A DNA stretch of 64,000 bases from Coffea arabica (lineage: Eukaryota > Streptophyta > Magnoliopsida > Gentianales > Rubiaceae). Positions 52,918-64,000 of this stretch are shown here, in pieces. The notes below the pieces were generated by a model, which saw nothing but the letters and a program-made list of their open reading frames with translations, did no database searches and was not told the origin of the DNA. Both the position numbers and the translations under genes were made by a program. The DNA lies in contig NC_092324.1 in assembly GCF_036785885.1 (NCBI RefSeq), positions 33,159,001 through 33,223,000 on the forward strand. The letters are read 5' to 3'. Position 1 is the first letter of the stretch. Each line of letters starts with the position of its first letter.

Positions 52918-54122
52918 CAGTTTCAAAAGACAAATCTTGAAAATTAGTTTGTCCAGATATATATTTCAAAAAAGGGACTGTCCGGCAGATCACCTACAAG
53001 TGAGTGTATCAGAGAGATAATTGACAAAGATAAGAGAAAATTGGTAAAATGGTTCAGCTCCAAATGGGCTAATTACTTAGAATATTAATAAAAAAGAAAA
53101 AAGAAAAATCGGATACTTTATTATTGTGATAGGAGTGTGATATCAATTCATTATCAGCCATGCGCCTGACACCAAAAAAAAAGATGCCAGGCTGCGGGGC
53201 TAACAGGGCCGGCAGCCAGTCAAAGAAACAAAAATGGAAAAGGCTCTCAGGAAACGTGTGTTTAGGAGCAGACTCTAGTTGGTGAAAATTTACTCTAGTA
53301 GCTAGCTAGCTAGTAGTAGTGGTATCTGGCGTGTGAAGAAATTTACCAGCTAAAACAAGCCATCCATTTTCAGCTAAGCAGCTAATTATCATTTATGATT
53401 TATCACTCCCTGACTGCCTTCTTCTGCTTCTGCTTGCTGCCTTCTCAGTTCTGACTTATCCCGTGCAGATACACCAGAGCCTCACAATCATTTTGCTTTG
53501 CTACAAAATATAACACAATAAGTATATAGTAGTAGTAATTAATATACTTAGAAATATTACATTATAATTAAGTTCTTAATATATAGCCAGAAGGAAAAAA
53601 AAAGAAAGAAAAAGAGAGCACTTAATTAGATAGCCAAAAAGTTCAGTCCGACATGTTAATTCAGATGGATGTTTCAGTTTAATCAAGGTTAGGGGTGAAA
53701 TTCATGAAGTTTTCTTTGAGTAAACTGATTTCAATCTCCTGCCCACTATTATGCAGTATAAATTAGAACCCACATGAGTCCCATGATTGTCAAAGTTGGT
53801 TGTAAAAAGAGGGTAATTTGATCGCATTAATCTTGAATCTATAAGAACCATGAACGGAATAATGAGACATATCATGAAGCTTATCTACCGTACAACCAAT
53901 TCAATTACTGGTGTGTGTGTGTATATATATCACTTGCAAATTACAAATCAACTTCAAGCTGTCTAGGAAATGAAAAGCCAGCTGGAAAATTTTTCACAAG
54001 AATGAATAATGCCGAGAACATGCTGCATGCATGCTTGTTTTTATTGTAGTCATGCCAAGGGGGTGGGGGCACGGGCCCCACTGTCCCTCCTTAAATTCCT
54101 ATAACAGTTATATAATTTTGAC

Positions 54123-54338
54123 GCCACTGGCCATTTGGTCCAGTGGTCATCACCACATAAGGTGATGCTGGAGGTCAGGGGATCAATCCCTGCCTCCCAC
54201 AAATTTGCCACAATTTGTGGCGGTCTTAATTGACCTTCATCGATGGAGTCTGTACTCACATCGAACCCCCTCCCCTTCCCCTTAGACTAGGCTAGATTAG
54301 GTTATAGGACATCTATCGTTTCGACAAAAAAAAAATAA
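54123..54338 (+). mobile_element. tRNA-derived SINE, copy B
   Basis: Counterpart of 19242-19458, flanked by atataattttgac at 54110-54122 and 54339-54351. One A is missing from the taaaat stretch after the poly(A) run, which restores the copy offset to 34,880 bp. Confidence 0.88.
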
Positions 54339-56260
54339 ATATAATTTTGACATAATTGTAAATGTGTCTCCAGAGATTTTTTAGAAAAAATATAAAAGAA
54401 TAGGTCACAAAATTTATATTATTCACTTTCCTCCTCTGGTCTCCCATTTTTTCCCCAATAGGGCCAAGTACCAATCATATCAGTTTTTCTTTTTGGTCCC
54501 CACTCCCCAAGTTCCCTTTCCTCCTCTGGTCCCCATTTTTCCTTCTCAACTGACGACCCCTCTTTCTTCCTCCATTTGTACTTGTTGGTGAATTTTTTTT
54601 TTTGCTTAAAAAACATGTCGTCCAAATAAAGTTGCATTTTAGGCCGAAAAAAAAAAACTCACGATTAATTTGAATCTTCCCTAGCTAGCTCAATTTAGAC
54701 TGCCTTATCTCTTATGGTTGCACCTGCAACAATTAAGGGTGAATTTAGGACACTCTCAAACATGAAACATGAGCATATTTTGTTTCCTTAGAGTGTTTAA
54801 ACAAAAAAAAAATGAAAAAGTTGCTGTACCTTTTTTACAATTTAATTAGAAATGCAAAAAAAAAAGGGTAAGAAATTGTGTTCAAAGAAACTCAAAAAAT
54901 TTTTGTTTCGAAATAATCTCTATCCAAGCACATAAATCATCAAAAACCACTTACATTTGATACTTTTGGGTGTGCAACAAATGCATTATTCATTTCTTAA
55001 CATTACTTTGTTTGATTTGGATTTAGCATGTTGTGAATTGTTATCGTACAGTTTATTTATTAGTTATGAACAAAAAGCTCAAATGCTTTATGAGAAGTAA
55101 CTTGTCCCCCCATAGGAAACTACTCGGATATGGTACTCCTATGGCCATCATAATTCTCGTCCTACGGTTTTAATTTGGCTTCCGGTTCTCTGATCTCTCC
55201 GCTGAGAATGGCCCTAAGTGGAAAAGTAAAAACTACAAGTCCATACTTTTTTATTTTTGTCAATATGATAGACTATTCTACATTAGGAGGAGGCAAAGGA
55301 CCTGAAAAGATCCAAGAATAATTCAGAGAGAATTGAACTACCACCGGACTAAATGAATACACTACACACCCGTCTGAATTTATTAAGCAAAGCTACTTAA
55401 CGTGACAATACCATTGCCTCCCATCCCATCAAATTTTAATATTTTGACGGTGACCACCAGCCAAAGACATGTGGTTTCTACAAGTCCATACACATCACTC
55501 CTTTTGCGTGTAAATACAAGCAACAAACCCCCAAAAGGTGTTTTGACAAAAAAAAAAAAAAAAAGAAACAAATGATGGAAATTAACTCAAATTAGTTACG
55601 TGTCAATTCCGAAACTACATGCTATATTCGATTAAAAAACCGTGCTTTCGCCACAAATATATTGGTTGATACACTACATTTGGAATTTAGTTATGGACAA
55701 TAGTTTGTGATGAATCTTTCGTATAAAATGGACTTCTAAATATACTTAGATTTGCCATTTGCAATCTAGATTTCTTTTGATTCATCAACTTTCCAACTGA
55801 AGCCAATCTCTTTTCACATGTCGCTTAAGATATGACACTGATTGAGTTTACCATCCTAATTCTCGCTCTAGTCAAACTAGGGATATAAGATTTTAGATCA
55901 CTTCTAAATTTGAATGTGCATTTAGCTAGTAGTGGACTTTATGACGACAACTGATAAAATCTTGAACTACGTAATTTACTCATTTAATAATGAAAGTTTT
56001 TGGATTCATACATTAGATTTTCCTAATGAGTGTGCTATAGTTATAGTTTTAACGTGCAAATAACATTTTTTTTTTATTGCATTTAGTTACTTTCCTCATC
56101 TAACTTTCTCTCCTCCAATGAGATTTTTCTATTGACAAGCCTTGGGTAGTGCACTTAATGTACATGTAATTTGCCATATAAAATGCACGTACTCAAATAT
56201 TATTGTGTACAATGTAATTGTATATGCACGTACTCATATAAAATGCACGTACTCAAATAT

Positions 56261-56786
56261 TAAGATTGAATGGATTGTTAGTAATTAATCTAAATTAATG
56301 TTATCTCTCAAATTTTATATGCTACGTCTGGAAACAGACGGAAGTCACTTCTACAGCCTGTAGTAGTATCATATTCTTTGATATTGATTGTTGATGTTGA
56401 ATTACGGAGCTAAATGCTACATCTGAATTACATTGAACGTGTTATTTGTCTTAGAATGTTAATTGCTATGTATCATGTTTCATGGTTGAATTGTGATTGC
56501 TATGATCCTTTTGGATGGATGGGTTTACTTGAAACCTCATCGGGCATAAACTAATCACTTTAATTTGTTTTCCTTAACGGGGTTGGAACGTGGAACTTGG
56601 GAATAGTGAGTTCGAGAATTGAAATCCTTGCTTTAAATAAATTGCCATCCTTATCTCAGACTTATTGTTTTGAGGATTATATATACATGTATTTTATAAT
56701 ATAATCGAGATACTTCTTGTTTTGGTTGGGAACGTAAGATTGAATGGATTGTTAGTAATTAATCTAAATTAATGTTATCTCTCAAA
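56261..56786 (+). repeat. Exact 52-bp direct repeat pair, copy B
   Basis: Counterpart of 21381-21906. Confidence 0.85.
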
Positions 56787-59223
56787 ATTAATATGAGTAA
56801 ATGAGTTCTGACGCGATTCAGACAGACGACCCACTAAACCCTATTGAACGCCACAGAGGGAGATGCGATCGTTAGAGTGATAGTGACAAGGGTCAAATCT
56901 ATCCAAACTTTTATACATGAAGAAAAAAAAAAAAAACTGTTCTCATGAAAATACTCTTGATTCCACCAAGTCCGTCTGGCAATTCACACAGACAGCGGTC
57001 ATCTTTTAATTAATTCATCTGACACAAGGTGCAGCGGTCCGCTGTGAGCCAGCTGATGCTTGTTGTGGTGGACAATGGAGTACCAGGAATTTGTCACTTA
57101 GTATTAAGCATGTCAAGAATTGTGCAAACATTCCATCCAAAAAAAAAAAAGAAAAAAAGGAATTGCACGAAACATTAATTACCATTTGTTTTGATACCAG
57201 TGACCCAACACTCTCGCTCTTTACTACAGTACTATTTATTGACCGTGGACAACAAGAAAAGGTTAAGGATGGAGGATAATTACGTTGTCCTTGTGATTAC
57301 ACCACTTTAATGGATGGGACGGTTTAGGCTTAAGCTACTAAGCTAAATTTCCTATTATTAAACTTTCGAAGTGAAAGTTTTTTCATACAAGCCTGTTAAT
57401 ATGAAAGTGGAGTAATTTTGAAAAGTTATTTTATTTAAATTGTTTGTTGATATTGAAATAAAGTACTTGAGAATTTCTCGTGTATCAAAGTTTCAATTTG
57501 TAACGAGACTTTCTTTTTCTAACATTAGCTAGCATTGAAACGGTACAAAACAAAATGGGTAATCTCACACGAAAATTCAATTCTCCATTTCAATTTATGA
57601 GAAATTCCGAAATTGGATAAATTCTATTTGAGAAGAATCAAATGGCAAATATTCCTAATTTCACGAAAAATGTGCATATAAATTCTTATTGAAAAGTATC
57701 AAATCAAATGCTATAAGATATATAAGTTCTAACTTCAATTAATCCAACTTCGATTAATGCGTGTTTGCCCATAAATTAAATGTTTGAAAGTAAAATACCC
57801 GTAAAGAGCCGGTACTTTAAATGAGTAATGCGTGTTTGCCCATAAATTATACTCCTTAAAGTTTATTAATTGTTAATTAATTTATAATACTTTGTCATTC
57901 ATTGGACATGTAACACAAAGGGCAAATCTGGTACAAAATTCTAATTTCACTCCCTAAAATAATATTTTAATCGTTTGGACTAAATTTGCAAAAGATTAGT
58001 AACTTCAAGGGAGGTTAGTGTAATTTTTCAAACTACAGGATAGGTCAGTGCAAATGCTAGAAACCTCAAGGGAGGTTTCTGCAATTATCCCTTTTATTTA
58101 CCACAGCCAGGACTCTTGACTCTTGAGTCATGTGAGGATTTTGCTTTGGCTGGGGCTTGGTACGAGGACACTGGCATGGTGCAACTGTGCAAGGAATCCG
58201 TAGGCTGCTGTGTGATTGTGTGTGTCCTTCATTTTGATGGGACATTAATGAGACAGCTACTTTTGTGGGGTGGCAAGCAACCGAAAGAGTGCTAGTAGCT
58301 CTTGATTTGGTCTTCCTTTTTTTTTTTTTTTATATTGGATTTTTACTGTATACCAAAACCACAGAATAGTAATTTGTAGGAAATTCGTAGCTGTTGGTCT
58401 GGTCTTTTCTTTTTTTTTAAAAAAAATATATATTAAGTCGGTTAGGCATTCCAGTCCAAAACTCCAAATTGGTTTTGTGGTAAATTCTGTAGTGTATTCA
58501 TCTAATCCAAAGACAGGTGTGAAAAGGTAAAAAATATGGCAAAGAAGCAGGCACGTGGAAAGGTAAAAAATATGGCACAGAAACTGACATGTACGGATGA
58601 TGAAAGGAATATGTTTACAAAAGCAAGTGGTGACCTATAACAGGCACGGGCCGGTTTGGAAATGTTGCGTATGACAGAAGCTGAAAATTTATTGGGGTGT
58701 CACGGAATTAACATATATATAATGGGTTTAGAAATAAAACACCGAAGAGGAAGCGTAAGCAGTACTAAACACATCCATGCTTGGTTTTGAAACAACATAT
58801 GGACATTATTGAATAACGAGTTGAGAGCCTTTAAAAAGTGAAACTTAAGAAAATAAATGTTTGAAATATTAAGTTTTTTAATTATGTAATCTATTTTGAT
58901 TATCGTTGTTCTAATATATAGTCATTTGGAGGATTTCTAGAGCTGAAGTACTAAATTCTTTTTGGACTTTTAATAAATTTGAGTTATTTTTCTTTTGGTT
59001 TCACACTTTTCTAACAACTTTTATCTAACCTACTAAATTTGAATTATTGAAATTGATTTTAATTGTTATATTAGTAAAATATTAACATTTGTGGAAACTG
59101 GGTTCATGGGAAGACAGATTGTTGCCTGTTTCATATTTAATTGAATACAAATATCTCTACTTTACATAAAGCGTCCAAGACTGAGGAATAGTGGATTCCA
59201 ATTGATTCTCCCGATTATGGGTA

Positions 59224-60260
59224 TTACATCAACAAAATACTATCTATTTATGGGCATTTTACTCTGAATAATTACAATTATGTAAAATAAATAAATGTTT
59301 ATAACTAAAATTGAAAAACTGTTACACTAATATTTTTGTGAAAGGTAAACTGATTGTCCTGTATTTAGCATAAACTGATTTTGAAAGTAAAAAACAAATT
59401 GCCCATAACATACTTGCTCTTTATAATTTTTTTTGCATTATATCAACAAAATACTAGCTATTTATGGACATTTTACTCTGAATCATTATATTTATGTAAA
59501 ATACATAAATGTTTGTAACTAAAATTGAAAAAGTGTTACACTAATATTTTTACAAAAAGGAAACTAGTAAATTTTGTATTTAACAATTTTTAAATATGTG
59601 AAAGTAAAAACGTTTTTGCCCATAACATACCAGCTCTTTATGAGTTTTTTGCATTACATCAAAAAAATACTAACTATTTATGGATATTTTACTCTGAATC
59701 ATTATATTTATATAAAATACATAAATGTTTGTAACTAAAATTGAAAAAGTGTTACACTAATATTTTTACAAAAAGGAAACTAGTAAATTTTGTATTTAAC
59801 AATTTTTAAATATGTTAAAGTAAAAAAGTTTTTGCCCATAACATACCAACTCTTTATGAGTTTTTTGCATTACATCAACAAAATACTAACTATTTATGGG
59901 TATTTTACTCTGAATCATTATATTTATATAAAATACATAAAATGTTTGTAACTAAAATTGAAAAAGTATTATACTTATATTTTTACGAAAGGGAAACTGG
60001 TAGATTTTGTATTTAACAAAATTTAAATATGTGAAAGTAAAAAAGATTGCGCCCATAACATACCAGCTCTTTATGGATTTTTTGCATTAAATTAACAAAA
60101 TACTAGCTATTTATGGGCATTTTATTCTGAATCACTACATTTTTGTAAAATAAATAAATGTTTGTAACTAAAATTGAAAAGGTGTTATACTTATATTTTT
60201 ACGAAAGAGAAACTGGTAAAATTTGTATTTAACATAAATTAAATATGTTAAAACAACATT
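59224..60260 (+). repeat. Tandem array, five units of about 216 bp, copy B
   Basis: Counterpart of 24344-25380. The unit number is the same in the two copies, with no visible expansion or contraction. Confidence 0.85.
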
Positions 60261-61043
60261 AAAGGTGATTTTATTAGTTATTTAATTTGTTGGTAAGAAA
60301 CAAGGTTTTTTTTTTTTGCAAAATTTGTTCATTAGATTTTTTCAAATAATTAGGATATAAAGGTAAATTTTCACAATCTTTTATTAGCAATAGACCCCAA
60401 TTTCTTCCTAAGCAGTGACGAAATCAAGATTTTTTCCTTGGAGGGGGGGCCAAAATGATTGACAAATAAAATTATTTTAATATGTTATATTCAAAATAAT
60501 TTTCATCTATTTAAATATATGGCATCCTAAAATATCAAATATTAACTTTAATTATAAAGGTATGTCTATTTAATAAATATATAATATAGTCATAACAAAA
60601 ATTAAGACAAGAAATAACATTTGATTAAATATTTTATAGGAAAAAATGCACTTTTCATCCTCAAAGTTTAGGTGGTTGGCCAATTTCATCCTCAAAGTTT
60701 CACCCCAAACATATTGCATCCTCAAAGTTTCTTAATTTTGGCCAATTAAGGACAATTGACGGGAAATGAAGAATTGATCGTTAGAACTAACGATTTTACC
60801 CAACAAAAAATGGGTAAAATTGAATAGAGCCATTTTTAACGGAACAATTGCAACGGACAAAAAGCTCAATTCTTTTCCTTCTTCGCTCTGCCTTTCTGCA
60901 ACTCCAAAATGTTTTTGCCAATTTCTGGAGTTTTAACGACCGTTATACAACTTTCAAAACAAATAAATTCATTCTAAATTTTTATTTGGGATTATTTCAT
61001 AAACCAAATCGTGGTCACTTTCCGTAAAGTATCACTTTCCCAT

Positions 61044-61575
61044 AAAAGACTAGCTCTTTATGGCTTTTCTCCATTATAAGAACAGAGTACTTATTTTTTC
61101 ATAATTAAATTTATTTATCGAATAATAAAAATAAATTCATTTTCTAATAAAAGACTAGCTCTTTATGGCTTTCCTCCATTATAAGAACAGAGTACCCATT
61201 TACTCATAAATAAATTTATTTATCAAATAAAATAAAAATAAATCTATTTTTCAATAAAAGACCAACTTTTTTATAGCTTTCCTCCATTATAAGAATAGAG
61301 TACCCATTTTTTCATAAATAAATTTATTTATCGGATAAAATAAAAATAAACCCGTTTTTTAATAAAAGATCAGCTCTTTATGACTTTTCTCCATTTTAAG
61401 AACAGAGTACCCATTTTTTCTCAGACAAATTTATTTATCAGATAAAATAAAAATAAACCCATTTTTTCAATAAAACATCAGCTCTTTATGACTTTCCTCT
61501 ATTATAAGAATAGAGTACTCATTTTGAAGGCAAAAAGGAATTTGTTTATCGGATAAAATAAAAATAAACTCATTA
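61044..61575 (+). repeat. Tandem array, five units of about 107 bp, copy B
   Basis: Counterpart of 26164-26695, with the same unit number. Confidence 0.82.
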
Positions 61576-62427
61576 ATGTCAATATCGAGATATAGCAAAA
61601 TGCTGGCCCACCTCTCAATGTGATTTTCAATGGGACTAGGAGGCATAAACCATGCTACGCACGGTGGGAAAAAGGATGGAGATGCCCAATTTAACAAAAT
61701 AATTTATACTAATTCAAAATGGATAATTAATGAAATTTGTTTTTCTTGATGGAATTAGTTACAACTAAACCAAAAAAAAATATTAAACCAAAATTAGAGT
61801 AACCTTTCATTTAAGTATGTAATCATATAAAAAATAGTAAGTGTCATTCTCATTAAAGAATCAAAATATTATAAGACTCCATCTAAGTTGTCATCTGCCC
61901 TTGCTATTTCAAAGTTAGGTTGCATTATGATTTGATTTAATTACGAGTTCAATTAATTTCCTAATAATGTAGCTACTTAAAACTTATAAGCATCATTAGC
62001 GATTATATTTTACTATCTTTCCATGCTCTCATATCATTCCCAAAATTAGAAAAAAAAAAGGAAAAGTTAAAGAGGAGAGTTGATAGAGCTATGAGCAGGA
62101 AAATGCAAAATAGTAAGGGCCAAAGTGAGTAAGAAAATAAATGAAACTGACTCTATATTATTGATAGAAACAAAATACTTCATCCCATTTGACCTTAAAC
62201 AAAGGTATAACAACCGTATAATCAATGTTTCAATTCATATCAACCTACAATAAGTTTCCTCACTTATCAACCTACAAATTGCATACAACAAATCTTAAAC
62301 CTGAATAACATCCACCATACTCATGGTTAACTAAGTACTATGGCTGATATCAAAGCACGTACATAAATAAGATAATATCACATTTGTGAAACACTATAGC
62401 TGGGCCTTGCTTAAAAGAAGTAATAAC

Positions 62428-62654
62428 AACCAGGAATTGCCGAGAATCCAGCCAAGCAAACTTATTGAAATGTTTGACAGCAATTTAAGAGCCGTCATCT
62501 TCAAGCTGCCCTTTGTAGACAAACATCGGGAGCTTTATCTCCATGTTCTGATACAATGTATTCAACTGAGAATCCTGTAGTCGCCACCTTCAGCTCATGT
62601 AAACTGCATTCTTTAAATGATGGCAGTTTCATAGTCTCATTTTCTTCACATTGC
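62428..62654 (-). pseudogene. BSK kinase exon fragment, copy B
   Basis: Counterpart of 27548-27774 with the same extra T and in-frame stop. Confidence 0.82.
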
Positions 62655-63575
62655 TCTAAAACCCCAGAAGAAAAAAATCAGAAAAGGGAAACAAATATTA
62701 CATTTTTATACATTTAACAGAGTTTTAAGAATTACCAAAATCAGAGGAATAAGCAATGTTGGATTTGAGGTTAGAAGGCCACCAGCAAAAGTCTAATTTA
62801 GAGCAGTGAGCTCCCACTGGAATGAAGACGAATAATACTGAAAAATGAATCTGGCAATCAGGTCAAGAAAACAGACATAAAGAAATATCACAAATGGATA
62901 GAACTAAATCATAGGGACATAAAATGTAACACAAAAATTTTCACGGAGCAAGTCAATTCAAGAACCATTGCAGCAAAAAACTTGTAAAAAAAATGTGCAA
63001 AGAAGTCACATACGATCAAAACACAAGGACAAAACACGAGAAGCAAAGGACAGGGTTAATCCAAAAAAAAAAGCAAAAAATATTATGCTTCTGCAGAAAT
63101 CTTGCAGAGGCTATTTCAGAACTTCAAGGAACAAGCAAGGAAAGAGCAGAAAATCATCACCTATTCCATTCCGCCAGATTGTGTGCCCATATGTCTTTTT
63201 CACAAGTAAGTTGAGCAAGTTCTTTCTGTTGAGTAAAAGTAAGGTAAATAAATTACACGGACAATCTGTTCCACAATCAAAATAGGCAAACTACAGCTAA
63301 ATGGTCATTCATAGCCACATAACCTTTGAAATCCTTATTGAATCCTTATTGAATTGTATGTGCATAAATTACAAGTAAATCATGACGAATTCATGCTTGA
63401 AATCATGAACCATCACCACAGAAAGTAAAAATAATAATGAAGCAAAAACCTGAGAATAAAAACGTATTTGAAGGAAAGCATGGGAAAAATATATTTCAGA
63501 GAAAATACTAATTCGGCAACTTCTAAGGTAGAGATGATACTAGAAAGAGGCATGTCACATCAGGAAATGCACATT

Positions 63576-63731
63576 TTACATGGCCACAGATGCAGCTTCT
63601 CCAACCCAATAAGCCGTAACAATCGTAAACCTGATTCCAGTTGGTCTAATAAAATCAGGAGCACGTATAACATAGCACAACAATTCCTTTCCATCAAGAG
63701 CATCAGCAACCCGAAGGTTTAGGCTAACGCC
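63576..63731 (-). pseudogene. Unrecognised terminal-exon-like ORF, copy B
   Basis: Counterpart of 28696-28851. The window ends before the position where the helicase exons would be expected in this copy. Confidence 0.4.
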
Positions 63732-64000
63732 CTGCTACACTGACAAAGTATAGCCCAAATGTGTAACAGAATTGAAAAGTTGATAATGCAACAGTAAGTA
63801 TCCAAATTCGGTTTTAAAAAAAATTTATGCTGGCAACAGATAAGGCAATTAGGTGCGGTGGCTTAACTACAAAAGGCAATTAATATATAATTTTTAGAGT
63901 CAAAACAAAAAAATAATACATAACCTCACACCGATCCCAAGAAGCAAAGCTCTAACTGAAGCGGTACGTATAAATAGCAACATAGCAACTCTAGGCTAAA

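Larger units (their letters stand above)
51351..62427. other. Copy B long gene-poor region
   Basis: Repeats 16470-27547: the MITE, SINE, 52-bp repeats and two tandem arrays are the only supported features. The one base substitution I found between copies (A at 58522 against G at 23642) lies here, in a gaaaggtaaaaaatatggc word that is itself used twice locally. Confidence 0.5.

Overview
The window is nuclear DNA from a eudicot plant. It is AT-rich, its genes carry short GT-AG introns, and it holds many small non-autonomous transposons of plant type (hAT, Mutator-like, SINE, L1-type LINE). The repeat families look asterid-like, possibly coffee family, but that is an impression from memory and not a demonstrated assignment.

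The dominant structure is a direct tandem duplication. Bases 1-29120 (copy A) recur at 34881-64000 (copy B) with a period of about 34,880 bp. By eye I found only three differences: an A13/A14 run near 12,400/47,280, one A lost in the SINE tail near 19,456/54,337, and one G/A substitution at 23642/58522. Both copies run into a window edge, so the true duplicated unit may be longer. The 5.76 kb at 29121-34880 is seen once only because of those edges. A very recent duplication and an assembly duplication are both possible.

Each copy has, in order: an L1-type LINE ORF1 remnant (-); an intact six-exon gene for 60S ribosomal protein L7 (+, 243 aa); a transposon-rich stretch with two hAT elements and a 1.14-kb fold-back Mutator-like element; a broken first exon of the UDP-rhamnose gene UER1/NRS-ER (+), split by a hAT insertion; a tRNA-like-bearing hAT element; an intact two-exon plant-specific coiled-coil gene (-, 459 aa); a long gene-poor region with a SINE and two related tandem arrays; and a broken fragment of a brassinosteroid-signalling kinase (BSK) gene (-) with an unrecognised terminal-exon-like ORF (-).

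The single-seen segment 29.1-34.9 kb continues this patchwork of gene pieces: two clean exons of a DEAD-box helicase (RH16/DDX56 type, -), the first-exon region of a plastid/mitochondrial PGP phosphatase (PGPP1 type, +, frameshifted), a coiled-coil exon (-), an unrecognised exon-like ORF (+), and the LINE ORF1/ORF2 junction (-). Only the RPL7 and 459-aa genes look complete. No operon-like or multi-gene pathway logic is visible, and I found no clearly new multi-gene system. The most interesting signals are the near-identical duplication with two intact RPL7 genes, the concentration of captured or broken gene fragments, a miRNA-precursor-like hairpin upstream of RPL7, and the two related tandem arrays.
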